Below, piece by piece: positions 18,883-27,162 of a stretch of 64,000 nt of DNA. The stretch covers positions 1 to 64,000 of the forward strand of contig NZ_BAJR01000007.1 in NCBI RefSeq assembly GCF_000613805.1. Direction: 5' to 3'. Made by a program: the position numbers and the translations under genes. How positions within the stretch are numbered: position 1 is the first letter of the stretch; every line of letters starts with the position of its first letter. A model generated the notes under the pieces. That model was not told the DNA's origin. It was given only the letters and a program-made list of their open reading frames with translations, and ran no database searches. Source of the DNA: Phocaeicola paurosaccharolyticus JCM 15092. GTDB taxonomy: Bacteria; Bacteroidota; Bacteroidia; Bacteroidales; Bacteroidaceae.

Positions 18883-20919
18883 TTAATCAAATCTATATAT
18901 TGTTGGAATAATAAAACAAATTACTGTTCCATGTTCATCTTCAGAAATAGTGCTAAGGTCGGTTATTGTGAAAGAGATTTTATTATCGTTTTTGCTATTC
19001 AGCATATCAATCATTTTATGAATCAGGCTTAATCCGTTATGAGTGCCTTCGTATATTGCACTTTTTCTTGTCGATTTCGATGCTATACCTATACCATTAT
19101 CTCTGATTTCTATACTAGTACTCCCTTCCATCGTTTTTCTAATAGTTATTGTTATTTTATCTTCCGATTTGTTGAAGTCCTGAAATGCATATTTTATTGC
19201 ATTTTCTACAGGAACCTGTATAATCATCGATGGTATTTTGGTGTCAAGTAGATTCTGATCTTTTATATCCCATACCACTTCAGGAACATTTCTGCTGCTT
19301 GTTTCTCGCAGATCTATATATAGCCTGACCATATCAATTTCTTCTTTCAAGGTAGATGAAAGAGTGCTTGTTGTCAAATTGGCACGTAGGTACCTGATAA
19401 GTCCGTCTATTGTCTTACGCTGAGTGGAATCATATGATGCAGTAGGCAACAATACATTCAGAATATTGAATAGAAAATGAGGAGAAAGTCTGTTTTTGGC
19501 ATTAAGAACTTTCAACTCCATTATTTTTATCACCTGTTTTTTTCTATTCTTTTCTGCCTTTTGTCTCACTCTTAAATATACGGCAGTAAAGATGAACAGT
19601 AACAATAGTGTAATAGATATGCTAAAGAATATAGCTCCCCAGAGCCTGTCTTCCTTCTTTTGGCTCTCTGCTATCTCTATATTCTTCTTAAGCAAAGTCT
19701 TGTCATGCTCGTATCTATATTGAAGTTCAGATATGTTGTTTTTGTTTTTAATATTTCTAAGTGAGTCATCATAAGCCATAGACTTTGTGAGGTATTTAAG
19801 GGCTTTGTCGCTATCTCCGATTTTACTGTAGTATTCTGATAATCTTTTACAGTGTATATACCAATAGCTTTTCCCTATTTTGGCAGAATCGCACTTAAAG
19901 TCCAAATATTTAGCAGCCTCTTTCATTTTATTCTCTTTTAGTGCAAGGCCTGCATATAGTCCATTTAAATAAAAAATTATACTGCTATCAGTCTCCGGTT
20001 TATTGAAGAATAATTGTGCTTTATCCAGATAATAGTGAGCAGAATCGAATTTATTTGTTAGAGTGAATATTTCGGCCATATTGCTCTCTACAATGGCTTT
20101 AGTTGAGAGAATCTTAGTCTTTTGTGCCTCTCTGTATGAGAGCCTGAAATATTTCAAGGCATTATCATATTTACCCTCAAAGTAGTATGCATTTCCACGG
20201 CTGTTATATAGAAAATAGCGTTCGTAGTCATTCTTTGGCTTATATTTATTCTCCGCCTGGTCGAAGTAGAACTGTGCCATGTCGAAGTTGCTCAAGTCGG
20301 CATACACCAATCCGAGTCCTGCCAATATGCTATGCCTTGATTTATCAATTTGTAAGGTGTCGCAATGAGATAGAGCTCTATGGTACCAGATAGCAGAATT
20401 TACAAGATTACCTTTTTGACGATATACGTCGGCAAGGTTTATGCATATATCGGGTGTTTCATTTTTATAATTACTTTTTATTGATAAGTCGTATGCATCT
20501 TTCATAAACAGAATAGATGAATCCCTTTTGTTTCTGATCTGATAAAAAATTCCTTTGAAATTGTATGATAAAATTTGTAGTCGTGCAACATTCTTATTAC
20601 TATTATCTTTATCTAAACAGTAATAGATTACTTTATTGCATAGTGATAGAGCCTCATCATCGCGGCTTTGGTAGTATAGACATCTGGCCTTATAGAATTG
20701 ACAAAAAAAGTAAGCAGTGCTATCTCCAGGAAGAAATGAAGGGGCCATTGAATCTAATTTTGTATATAGGCCAATAGGGTCGTTAAATATGCTTTTATTA
20801 TGATAGGCCATAAAGGTATCAACCTTTGCTACTCCATAATCTTCTTCAGAACCATAATACTTTTTATTGGTACAACTTACGAAAGCTATTAATAACAATA
20901 ATGTAATAAGTGTTCTCAT
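18883..20919 (-). CDS. TPR-containing sensor histidine kinase (LytS type)
   Basis: A 678-residue membrane kinase. The N-terminus MRTLITLLLLIAFVSCTNK looks like a lipoprotein or uncleaved signal. Residues about 40-420 are tetratricopeptide-like repeats (for example NSAIWYHRALSHCDTL, YDNALKYFRLSYREA, DKALKYLTKSMAYD), probably periplasmic. A membrane helix follows near 440-460, then a coiled-coil, the His_kinase motif NRLSPHFLFNILNVLLP (phospho-histidine) and an ATPase domain with ENAIKYAF and a glycine-rich GIGIAS box. It forms a two-gene operon with the LytTR regulator. The peptide- or protein-binding signal is unknown. Confidence 0.88.
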   Translation of the reverse strand: MRTLITLLLLIAFVSCTNKKYYGSEEDYGVAKVDTFMAYHNKSIFNDPIGLYTKLDSMAPSFLPGDSTAYFFCQFYKARCLYYQSRDDEALSLCNKVIYYCLDKDNSNKNVARLQILSYNFKGIFYQIRNKRDSSILFMKDAYDLSIKSNYKNETPDICINLADVYRQKGNLVNSAIWYHRALSHCDTLQIDKSRHSILAGLGLVYADLSNFDMAQFYFDQAENKYKPKNDYERYFLYNSRGNAYYFEGKYDNALKYFRLSYREAQKTKILSTKAIVESNMAEIFTLTNKFDSAHYYLDKAQLFFNKPETDSSIIFYLNGLYAGLALKENKMKEAAKYLDFKCDSAKIGKSYWYIHCKRLSEYYSKIGDSDKALKYLTKSMAYDDSLRNIKNKNNISELQYRYEHDKTLLKKNIEIAESQKKEDRLWGAIFFSISITLLLLFIFTAVYLRVRQKAEKNRKKQVIKIMELKVLNAKNRLSPHFLFNILNVLLPTASYDSTQRKTIDGLIRYLRANLTTSTLSSTLKEEIDMVRLYIDLRETSSRNVPEVVWDIKDQNLLDTKIPSMIIQVPVENAIKYAFQDFNKSEDKITITIRKTMEGSTSIEIRDNGIGIASKSTRKSAIYEGTHNGLSLIHKMIDMLNSKNDNKISFTITDLSTISEDEHGTVICFIIPTIYRFD

Positions 20920-21055
20920 ATTTTATCTTATATAATTAAGAGTCTTATAATTAAACGCTACTAAAATAACGTATTACTTCACTAACATAAATAAAAAAAT
21001 TCACTTCTTTTTCATAAAAAAGCGATAATCATATTTTTATTTGTCATAATCAATA

Positions 21056-21979
21056 TTATCTACAGATGGAACTTGCTATCTCTTCCATGTAGTGATTATC
21101 AGTACCGCAGCATCCTCCGAATATTTTGAAACCGAATTTATCCTTTAACTCTCTGCATCCATTTGCTAGATCGGAAGCCGAAGAGGTAGCTTCCAAAGCA
21201 CAACATCCATCAAGCTCTTCATACGATAGAGATGAGGTATTAGCTTGAATGCCAAGGAATCTTCTCCTGACAATATCCGTCATGTTGAATTGTTGTGAAA
21301 GAGCTTCGTTCACAATTATAGGATGTACACAATTTGTCATATAGCACAAAGGAGCATTATCAACAGTGCTATCTATGGTCTCAATAGCATGGCTTATGGT
21401 AGAGCCATCAATTAAACATCCATCTTTGCGTATAGTGAAACTTATAATATATGGAATATTAGTATCACTCATAGCCTTTGCCATTCCTATAGCTTCCGGT
21501 AGAGTAGGCATTATCCCGGCATAGAGAAAATCCACGTTTGCCTCCTTGAATAGCTGTGCCTGCCAACTATGGAACTGATAAGCCTCATCACTATCAAGTG
21601 CACCCTCTCCGGTGTAAGCATCCCCTTTACATCCCATCAATCCCCCTAGATACATATTCTGAGGTTCATCAAGTATAGTTCTGAGAAAGTCTACATTATC
21701 CTCGATTATTGATTCTGAGAAGTTGTTGCCAAGCACCCTGTCCCTGTTGGCTCTGCGGGTAGGAGTGGTAGCCATGAAAGGTAGGTTATATCGTTTTGCA
21801 ATATCCTTATATTCATTCCAAATATTCCTTAAAGCTTCTTTGCCTTCTTCAGAGTAGATGAGAGAAGCCATAGCTACAGGACCATCAATATTTATATTAT
21901 ATTCCCTTTTAAGTCTTTCTCCCAATGCCCCTTCCATAAGGAACAGCTTTGTATTGTCGAAGTCTGTTTTTAGTGACAT
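21056..21979 (-). CDS. Homocysteine S-methyltransferase family protein
   Basis: A 307-residue soluble TIM-barrel enzyme of the Hcy methyltransferase family (MmuM/BHMT-like). It starts with LFLMEGALGERLKREYNI, has SFTIRKDGCLIDGSTI mid-chain, and supplies the zinc ligands in CYMTNCVHP and the C-terminal FGGCCGTDNHYM. The likely reaction is methyl transfer from S-methylmethionine or a betaine to homocysteine or selenocysteine; the donor cannot be inferred. It is monocistronic and marks the chromosomal side of the accessory island that begins to its right. Confidence 0.85.
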   Translation of the reverse strand: MSLKTDFDNTKLFLMEGALGERLKREYNINIDGPVAMASLIYSEEGKEALRNIWNEYKDIAKRYNLPFMATTPTRRANRDRVLGNNFSESIIEDNVDFLRTILDEPQNMYLGGLMGCKGDAYTGEGALDSDEAYQFHSWQAQLFKEANVDFLYAGIMPTLPEAIGMAKAMSDTNIPYIISFTIRKDGCLIDGSTISHAIETIDSTVDNAPLCYMTNCVHPIIVNEALSQQFNMTDIVRRRFLGIQANTSSLSYEELDGCCALEATSSASDLANGCRELKDKFGFKIFGGCCGTDNHYMEEIASSICR

Positions 21980-22138
21980 TATACTTTAGAATTGTAGTAT
22001 TTATTTACAAAAATACATTAATTTATTAGTAGTGTATAGAGTTTTATAGATAAATATTAATCTGACACTAATGTATTTAGTAATGTATAATAGACTAAGA
22101 ACCAAATTTGGAGTATTATTTACATCACTTCACACTTC

Positions 22139-22210
22139 AAGTTTATATACTTTACAGTTGTAATCTATATAGACTTCAATTGTGGTTTATATACTCCACA
22201 TCTGTGGAGT
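22139..22210 (+). repeat. Short direct repeats and a perfect palindrome
   Basis: GTTTATATACTTTACA (from 22141) is repeated as GTTTATATACTCCACA (to 22200), about 44 bases apart. The second copy runs into a perfect palindrome ACTCCACA-TC-TGTGGAGT (22193-22210). It lies between the methyltransferase gene and the first island gene; it resembles an operator or a recombination/binding site but has no assigned role. Confidence 0.45.
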
Positions 22211-22272
22211 GAATAATTAATTGAAATATCGAATAAAGTTATTAGGAATTAGATGGTAAAAAAGAACTAAAA

Positions 22273-22461
22273 ATGGATAACGTTACTTTGTTCCTGCCGA
22301 ACGATTTTTACCCACTGGAGAAAGAAACGTTCCGGCTGTACTATATTTCCGCTTTCACTGACCAGCAACAAATTAATTTGTACATAGAAGATAATTTTGG
22401 GCAGTTGGTACAGCTAACATTTGCTTTTAATAATGAGAATGATAAAGAAGAGCAAAAGTAA
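22273..22461 (+). CDS. Hypothetical protein, first gene of the accessory island
   Basis: 62 residues, beginning MDNVTLFLPNDFYPLEKETF and ending in an acidic, lysine-rich NDKEEQK tail. I do not recognise the family. It has an aromatic-rich, beta-like middle (LYYISAF, INLYIEDNFGQLVQLTFAF) and no signal peptide or helix. A strong terminator follows directly, so it is an independent transcription unit. It could be a small regulator or immunity-type protein, but nothing in the sequence decides this. Confidence 0.5.
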   Translation: MDNVTLFLPNDFYPLEKETFRLYYISAFTDQQQINLYIEDNFGQLVQLTFAFNNENDKEEQK

Positions 22462-22467
22462 TAGCAA

Positions 22468-22536
22468 GCTTTAGGCAACCTGTTGAAAAACACTTGACAA
22501 GATTGCTTGTCAGGTGTTTTTTATAGGTATTTTTGC
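22468..22536 (+). repeat. Repeated intergenic module, copy 1, with terminator
   Basis: Contains a long hairpin, arms AAAACACTTGACAAG and CTTGTCAGGTGTTTT (one G-T pair), followed by a T tract: a strong rho-independent terminator for the 62-residue gene. The whole block from GCTTTAGGCAACCT to TATTTTTGCC recurs at 23457 with small changes, in both cases about 85-89 bases before the next ATG. Confidence 0.75.
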
Positions 22537-22552
22537 CAATAAAATAATTAGT

Positions 22553-23376
22553 ATGGGTAAAGGCGACATAAAAACTCGAAAAGGTAAAACCCACAGAGGT
22601 TCATTCGGGAAGAAAAGAAGTAAAAAAAAGAAAAAGCAAAAGATAAAAACCAATATTGAGTGTATATATTGTGGAAATCCGACTATTAGTAAAAATAGAG
22701 CTTTAAAGTTAGAAAAAAAACAGGCAAATACCCCAATTTAGGCCTTACTAAAGACCATGTACCTCAACAGTGTTTATACGATGGTTATGAACCCAAATAT
22801 AAAGCTAATAGATATACTGTTCCTGCTTGTAGAAAATGTAATGAAGAATTTTCGAATTATGAAGCTGAATTGAGAGATTTTATCGGTGTAGCAAATGAGA
22901 ATGATGCAAAGCAGGAATCTATAACTAAAAATGCCGTAAAAAACATCTTATCAAAATCTGATGGGAATAAGAGGTTACGTAAGGATGAAAATGGAAAAGT
23001 CATTGGGGTGGAATTTGATTATAATAAATTGCAGCCAAGTCATATTAAAAATTTTAAAGGAGTATATTATAAAACTTATGGTAAAAGATTAGCGGATAGT
23101 TTCGAAGTAAACGTAGTAGATATAGATCTGAAAAGCGGTTTTGAAGAACAAGCAAATAAGTTCTTAGATAAAAATAGTAATTGGAAACATTCCGGTCATG
23201 AAGATATTTTCAAGTATAGAATTGAATTAGTAAAAGCTGATGCTTCAGGAGAGTTGGTTAAGGCTAATAATTCTAATGAAGCAATAATGGTTTTATGTCA
23301 GTTAGTATATCATCAGAATTACGCAATAACCGTAATAGGTTCTAAGAAAAATCTAAAAACAAGAAAAATCAATTAA
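22553..23376 (+). CDS. bTHX-like N-terminus fused to an HNH-type zinc domain, frameshifted
   Basis: Starting at 22553 the product opens MGKGDIKTRKGKTHRGSFGK followed by a lysine run, a close look-alike of the small ribosomal protein bTHX. A putative treble-clef/HNH unit follows: ECIYCGNP, then LTKDHVPQQCL and VPACRKCNEEFSNYEAELRDF. The remaining 140 residues are unrecognised. The frame breaks in an A8 run at 22713-22720; nine A would give LKLEKKTGKYPNLGLTKDHV and join both halves into about 275 residues. D-H-V-P and the paired CxxC motifs are typical of HNH nucleases. Whether the bTHX part targets ribosomes or is only a basic nucleic-acid-binding tail is unknown. Lies between two copies of the intergenic module. 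Confidence 0.65.
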
Positions 23377-23456
23377 AAATAAGTTTACAGCAAAATCAAC
23401 AACGTTACGTTTTATGAATCGAGATATTGCATAATTGGAACAGTAGGAATAAGGAT

Positions 23457-23527
23457 GCTTTAGGCAACCTATTGAAAAACAATTGATAAGTAATTTTGTC
23501 AGGTGTTTTTTATGGGTATTTTTACAG
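23457..23527 (+). repeat. Repeated intergenic module, copy 2
   Basis: GCTTTAGGCAACCTATTG and the tail TTGTCAGGTGTTTTTTAT match copy 1 at 22468; the hairpin arms are more degenerate here (several mismatches or G-T pairs), so termination may be weaker. It separates the HNH-type gene from the putAbiC gene. Confidence 0.7.
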
Positions 23528-23545
23528 GTAATAATACTAAAGAAA

Positions 23546-24550
23546 ATGAAAAAGACAATTCTTTTTATAGCATTGGGGATGCTTATTTTAGGTGGAATTA
23601 TTTCCATATATTTCATAATTAACACCTATTTAGATGGCTATTGGATATGGGGGAGTTATACTAAATATGATGTTACAGGACAATTTGGAGATTTTTTTGG
23701 TGGGGCTATAGGTACTTTTTTTTGCATTAGCAGGAACTCTTTTGGTTGTATTAACTTTTAAAGAACAAGCTAAACAAAATAAGAGAGAATCTTTTGAAAC
23801 TAAATTTTATGAAATGCTCCATTTACACAAACAGAATATAGATGAAATACAAGTTGATGGTTTGAAAGGGCGAGAAGCAATAGAGAGACTTTTCTATTAT
23901 TTGAAAGACATTTATAAGATTGTGGAAGATGCTGTAACTACAATAGAAAGTACAAATCCCATATCAAGTGACGAAAAGGAAGTAAAATTGTTTTACCGAA
24001 TGAAGGTCTTTTTATCAAATCGGAATAATAAATTGAAGTTTATCCATAACCTTTCGTATGGATATTTCTTTTTGGAATTGAAAACTACTATGTAACAAAA
24101 GACAAACAAGATGTTCAATATGACATAAATGTTTATATAACTTTTATTCTTGTTTCACAAAAGAAACCAAAATCATTGCTTGTTCCACGTAATTCTTTAT
24201 TAGGGCATTATTTTAGACATCTATATCAGACAATACAATTTATCGCAAAAGAAGAGGATTTTAAAGAAAATGATAAATATAACTATGCCAAGATGGTTCG
24301 GGCTCAACTTTCTGATTTTGAACAAGCTCTGTTATATTACAATTCTTTATCTGTAATGGGGCAAAACTGGATTAAGCCAATAGGAAAAAACAATATCAAA
24401 GAAATGTGTTTAATTGCTCGTTTTAGGCTTATAAAAAATATGCCATATTATTTCGAGTATTTTGGGATACGCCCGGGTAATTTATTTGTAACAGAAAAAA
24501 ATGAGTGGGAGAGATTAGGCAAGAAATTTTTTGAAATAGAATTCAATTAA
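23546..24550 (+). CDS. putAbiC-type phage abortive infection protein, frameshifted
   Basis: Two N-terminal membrane helices (MKKTILFIALGMLILGGIIS and, after correction, GGAIGTFFALAGTLLVVLTF) precede a cytoplasmic domain: KEQAKQNKRESFETKFYEMLHLHKQN, LSYGYFFF, and LLGHYFRHLYQTIQFI, then YAKMVRAQLSDFEQALLYYN. This order matches the putative AbiC family (PF16872). Two indels break it: T8 at 23716-23723 should be T7, and T5 at 24069-24073 should be T6. With both corrected there is one frame of about 334 codons. The first fix restores TFFALAGTLL, the second YFFFGIENYY. Abortive infection after phage entry is the family assignment; the trigger and effector mechanism are unknown. Confidence 0.72.
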
Positions 24551-24645
24551 TTCTAATTTCAATCTTCAGGAACATGAAAAAATCACCGGGTTAGCGGTGG
24601 ATCCTTTCATCAATAAAAATCAAAAGTTTGGAAAGCGATTTCTTT

Positions 24646-24702
24646 GCTACTTTCTTTTTCAGAACACTTCACGAAAGAAAGTAGCGGGCGGGTTTCCGCC
24701 CG
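24646..24702. repeat. Two adjacent inverted repeats
   Basis: GCTACTTTCTTT (24646-24657) pairs with AAAGAAAGTAGC (24674-24685), immediately followed by CGGGCGG-GTTT-CCGCCCG (24685-24702). These separate the plus-strand putAbiC gene from the minus-strand conjugative-element remnants and probably act as a terminator or mark an element boundary. Confidence 0.55.
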
Positions 24703-24707
24703 GTGGT

Positions 24708-24890
24708 TTATATTTCTTCAAATTTATCTATATCACATTCGATGATTACGACTTCCGACTGGTAACTGTATAAGCTGTTTTCTTTTGCTGCTGTGATGGC
24801 TTTTTCTTCCGTAGAAAAAACACCAAAGCAAACACGGCTCGACTTTGTTTTGTGTACGTCCGTTTGAAATAAAACATATACCTTAATAAT
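24708..24890 (-). CDS. Small hypothetical protein of conjugative-element type, unusual start
   Basis: An open frame of 60 codons reading IKVYVLFQTDVHKTKSSRVC, then FGVFSTEEKAITAAKENSLY and YQSEVVIIECDIDKFEEI. It looks protein-like throughout. No ATG, GTG or TTG is in frame before the upstream TAA; the only candidate start is ATT at 24888-24890 or 24885-24887, overlapping the stop of the DUF3873 gene. Either a rare ATT start is used or a base was miscalled. Function unknown. Confidence 0.45.
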   Translation of the reverse strand: MIKVYVLFQTDVHKTKSSRVCFGVFSTEEKAITAAKENSLYSYQSEVVIIECDIDKFEEI

Positions 24891-25098
24891 TTATTGTTTT
24901 TCGTTTAGCCCATTTATCCCGCCGTTTCCGGCACTCTTCCAGCGTTTTGGCTACAGTAGAGAAAAGTTCTCCATCTGTATGGAGATAATCATACTGGAAA
25001 TATTCTGTTCCTCTGAACGCCCCGGCAATGAACGTTACATATTTTTCCTGTCCCGGCTCTTGAGTTGTAGATAAGCCGTTTTTAATTAATGATTCCAT
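24883..25098 (-). CDS. DUF3873 family protein
   Basis: 71 residues; the segments KNGLSTTQEPGQEKYVTF and FQYDYLHTDGELFSTVAKTLEECRKRRDKW match the DUF3873 family, small proteins found on conjugative transposons and plasmids of Bacteroides. No function is established. It is five bases downstream of a small membrane protein gene and overlaps the next small frame, consistent with a mini-operon left over from an integrative conjugative element. Confidence 0.7.
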   Translation of the reverse strand: MESLIKNGLSTTQEPGQEKYVTFIAGAFRGTEYFQYDYLHTDGELFSTVAKTLEECRKRRDKWAKRKTINY

Positions 25099-25103
25099 AA
25101 ACT

Positions 25104-25313
25104 TTATATTAATAATGAGAGTAATAAGGCAATGAAAATCGCAGCCATCAAAAGGCTATATAACGCGGATAGGAATAACCGCAGGATAAAGCGGATAACG
25201 AAAAACGCTATTATCAATACCGCCCATATACCCGCCGAAGTACACAGAAAATAAATTACTAAAGCCAGTAAACCCACCCGGAACAATAACCTGAATAAAC
25301 CGCTTGCTTTCAT
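25104..25313 (-). CDS. Small hydrophobic membrane protein
   Basis: 69 residues from ATG 25313 (MKASGLFRLLFRVG), chosen because the 14 residues before it are polar and overlap nothing conserved. It is almost entirely hydrophobic, with two or three membrane helices (LLALVIYFLCTSAGIWAVLIIAFFVIRFIL and the last 25 residues). I do not recognise the family. It sits within the run of conjugative-element-like small genes. Confidence 0.55.
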   Translation of the reverse strand: MKASGLFRLLFRVGLLALVIYFLCTSAGIWAVLIIAFFVIRFILRLFLSALYSLLMAAIFIALLLSLLI

Positions 25314-25355
25314 TATAATTTGTTTTGTGGGCGGTTTTCCCCGCCCGGTGAACAA

Positions 25356-25598
25356 TCAGAAAGCCCGGAAAACAAAACCATCTTCAAACCAGTAATCACC
25401 CATAAACAGGTCACGGGCAAACTTTTCGTAATCGAAGTATGTTTTTGCGAACTCTGGCGGTTCGTAGCACTCTTCTACAATTTCATAGGCGTAATCTTCT
25501 TCATCGTTGTATTTGCCTTGAAAATCGTCCCTGAGAGAAGAAATAAGGTCGTTTGCATCTTCGGTCGATAGGTAGTGTGAACCGTGATTACACCACAC
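25356..25598 (-). CDS. ArdA-like antirestriction protein, C-terminal fragment
   Basis: 80 residues with a GTG start. NDEEDYAYEIVEECYEPPEF and YFDYEKFARDLFMGDYWFED resemble the last domain of ArdA antirestriction proteins, which mimic DNA to block type I restriction enzymes. Full ArdA is roughly twice as long. The open frame extends upstream only through the tRNA-like repeat at 25602-25614 before a stop, so the gene appears cut at that point. It is therefore probably a remnant and may not be functional. Relationship to ArdA is judged by motif pattern only. Confidence 0.5.
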   Translation of the reverse strand: MWCNHGSHYLSTEDANDLISSLRDDFQGKYNDEEDYAYEIVEECYEPPEFAKTYFDYEKFARDLFMGDYWFEDGFVFRAF

Positions 25599-25601
25599 TA
25601 A

Positions 25602-25630
25602 GATAGCGGAGAGAGAGGATTATGAACCTT
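25602..25630 (+). repeat. att-like partial copy of the tRNA-Ser 3' end
   Basis: GATAGCGGAGAGA is identical to 27158-27170, which covers the tRNA-Ser discriminator and acceptor stem plus flank; the similarity continues loosely (GATT..GAACC). Same orientation, 1556 bases apart. This is the pattern left by site-specific integration at a tRNA 3' end. No integrase gene is present. Confidence 0.55.
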
Positions 25631-25855
25631 CGCCGCTTTATCTCGTAATAATCAACACTTTAACCAAATGCCAATTTATGTCTGTAACGTTTCTGTAACG
25701 ATGCTTTGTCTGTCATAGTCTTCGATTGACTACTACGTGTCTGCTCGTTATGTTTTACATAGGCAAAGATAAAGGAAATTCTTTGGACTGCTAATTATTT
25801 GGTCTTTCTTGCAAATCTATTTTTTAATCGTAAATTTGCAAGAAATGTAATTTGT

Positions 25856-27031
25856 ATGATAGAAAGAGTCTTAAAAACCAGGTTATTAGAATTAGCGAAG
25901 AAGTACCCGATTGTAACTGTAACAGGTCCACGACAATCTGGTAAATCCACATTGCTTAAAAACTCCTTCCCTGATTATAAATATGTCTCTTTAGAAGATC
26001 CTGATATGAGATTATTTGCGACAGATGATCCGAGAGGCTTTTTAGCTACATATTCAGATAAGACAATTATCGATGAAGTACAGCGCGTTCCAACTCTATT
26101 TTCATATATTCAGACTTATACAGATATAGAGAACAGAGAAGGTATGTATCTGCTTGCAGTATCACATAATTTCCTTTTAATGGAAAACGTAAATCAATCA
26201 TTAGCTGGAAGAACTGCTATTCTAAAGTTGTTACCATTTTCTCATTACGAAATGATAGAAGGAGAAATACTTCCGAAAAGTGTTGATGAGGAAATATTCA
26301 AGGGGGCATACCCTCGCCTTTATGATAAAGAGATCTCTCCAACCGATTATTATCCATTCTATATTCAAACTTATGTGGAACGAGATGTAAGATTGATGAA
26401 AAATATTGGTGATTTGAGTAAATTCATCAAATTCATCAAACTTTGCGCCGGGAGAATAGGGCAATTACTTAACCTTTCATCATTAGCCAATGAATGTGGG
26501 GTTGCCGTTTCAACGGTTTCAGTTTGGATTTCAGTGTTAGAAGCGAGCTACATTTGCTATTTGCTAAAACCAGATTATAATAATTACGCAAAACGATTAG
26601 TGAAATCGCCAAAACTATATTTCTATGATACAGGATTAGCATGTTCCTTACTTGATATCAAAAGCGCAGATCAAGTAGCTACGCACTTTCTCCGAGGAGG
26701 ACTTTTCGAAAATCTTGTTATCAATGAGTTTGTGAAAGAGTCTTATAATAGAGCGGAGAATCCAAATATTACATTTTGGAGGGATAGCACTGGCAATGAA
26801 GTTGATCTTCTTCAATACATAAATGGGAAGCAAAATGCCTATGAAATAAAATCAGGAGCTACATTTTCGCCTGATTTCTTTAAAGGAATATCCAAATGGG
26901 CAAAATTATCCGGTGCAAAACCAGAACAGTGTTTTGCCATATATAATGGAGATAAGAATATGAAAACTTCTAATGGAGAAGTTATTGACTTCAAACGATG
27001 TAGACCCAAGAGATTGGAAGGGGAAAGATAA
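25856..27031 (+). CDS. AAA+ ATPase with DUF4143 domain
   Basis: 391 residues from ATG 25856 (MIERVLKTRLLELAKKYPIV). Walker A is GPRQSGKST (about residues 24-32), Walker B TIIDEVQ. The DUF4143 half has AKRLVKSPKLYFYDTGLACSLL and a nuclease-like ITFWRDSTGNEVDLL..AYEIKSG (PD-(D/E)xK pattern). The usual GSxxF sensor stretch reads LLAVSHNFLLMENVNQSLAGR here. The gene lies alone between the tRNA-like repeat and tRNA-Ser, i.e. inside the 1.56-kb segment bounded by the direct repeats. Members of this family are widespread and mostly of unknown role, some mobile or defence-associated. Confidence 0.85.
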   Translation: MIERVLKTRLLELAKKYPIVTVTGPRQSGKSTLLKNSFPDYKYVSLEDPDMRLFATDDPRGFLATYSDKTIIDEVQRVPTLFSYIQTYTDIENREGMYLLAVSHNFLLMENVNQSLAGRTAILKLLPFSHYEMIEGEILPKSVDEEIFKGAYPRLYDKEISPTDYYPFYIQTYVERDVRLMKNIGDLSKFIKFIKLCAGRIGQLLNLSSLANECGVAVSTVSVWISVLEASYICYLLKPDYNNYAKRLVKSPKLYFYDTGLACSLLDIKSADQVATHFLRGGLFENLVINEFVKESYNRAENPNITFWRDSTGNEVDLLQYINGKQNAYEIKSGATFSPDFFKGISKWAKLSGAKPEQCFAIYNGDKNMKTSNGEVIDFKRCRPKRLEGER

Positions 27032-27115
27032 GAATTTATCAAGCAACCTAAAATATCAGTTGAGCCGTAACTTAGAAAAATGAAATTGACAATCTTGCAA
27101 TTTTAGACATATAAA

Positions 27116-27157
27116 AAAGGTGTAAATCTCGTTGCTACTTGATTTACACCTTTTTTT
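27116..27157. terminator. Terminator between ATPase gene and tRNA-Ser
   Basis: GGTGTAAATC and GATTTACACC form a 10-bp stem with a 12-base loop, with an A run before it and a T run after it. It follows the tRNA on the minus strand and can also end the plus-strand ATPase transcript. Confidence 0.85.
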
Positions 27158-27162
27158 GATAG

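Noticed and set aside
22468-23527. Repeated modules as integron attC sites
   Set aside because: The ends do not follow the RYYYAAC / GTTRRRY pattern, there is no intI, and the hairpin with T tract is better explained as a terminator.
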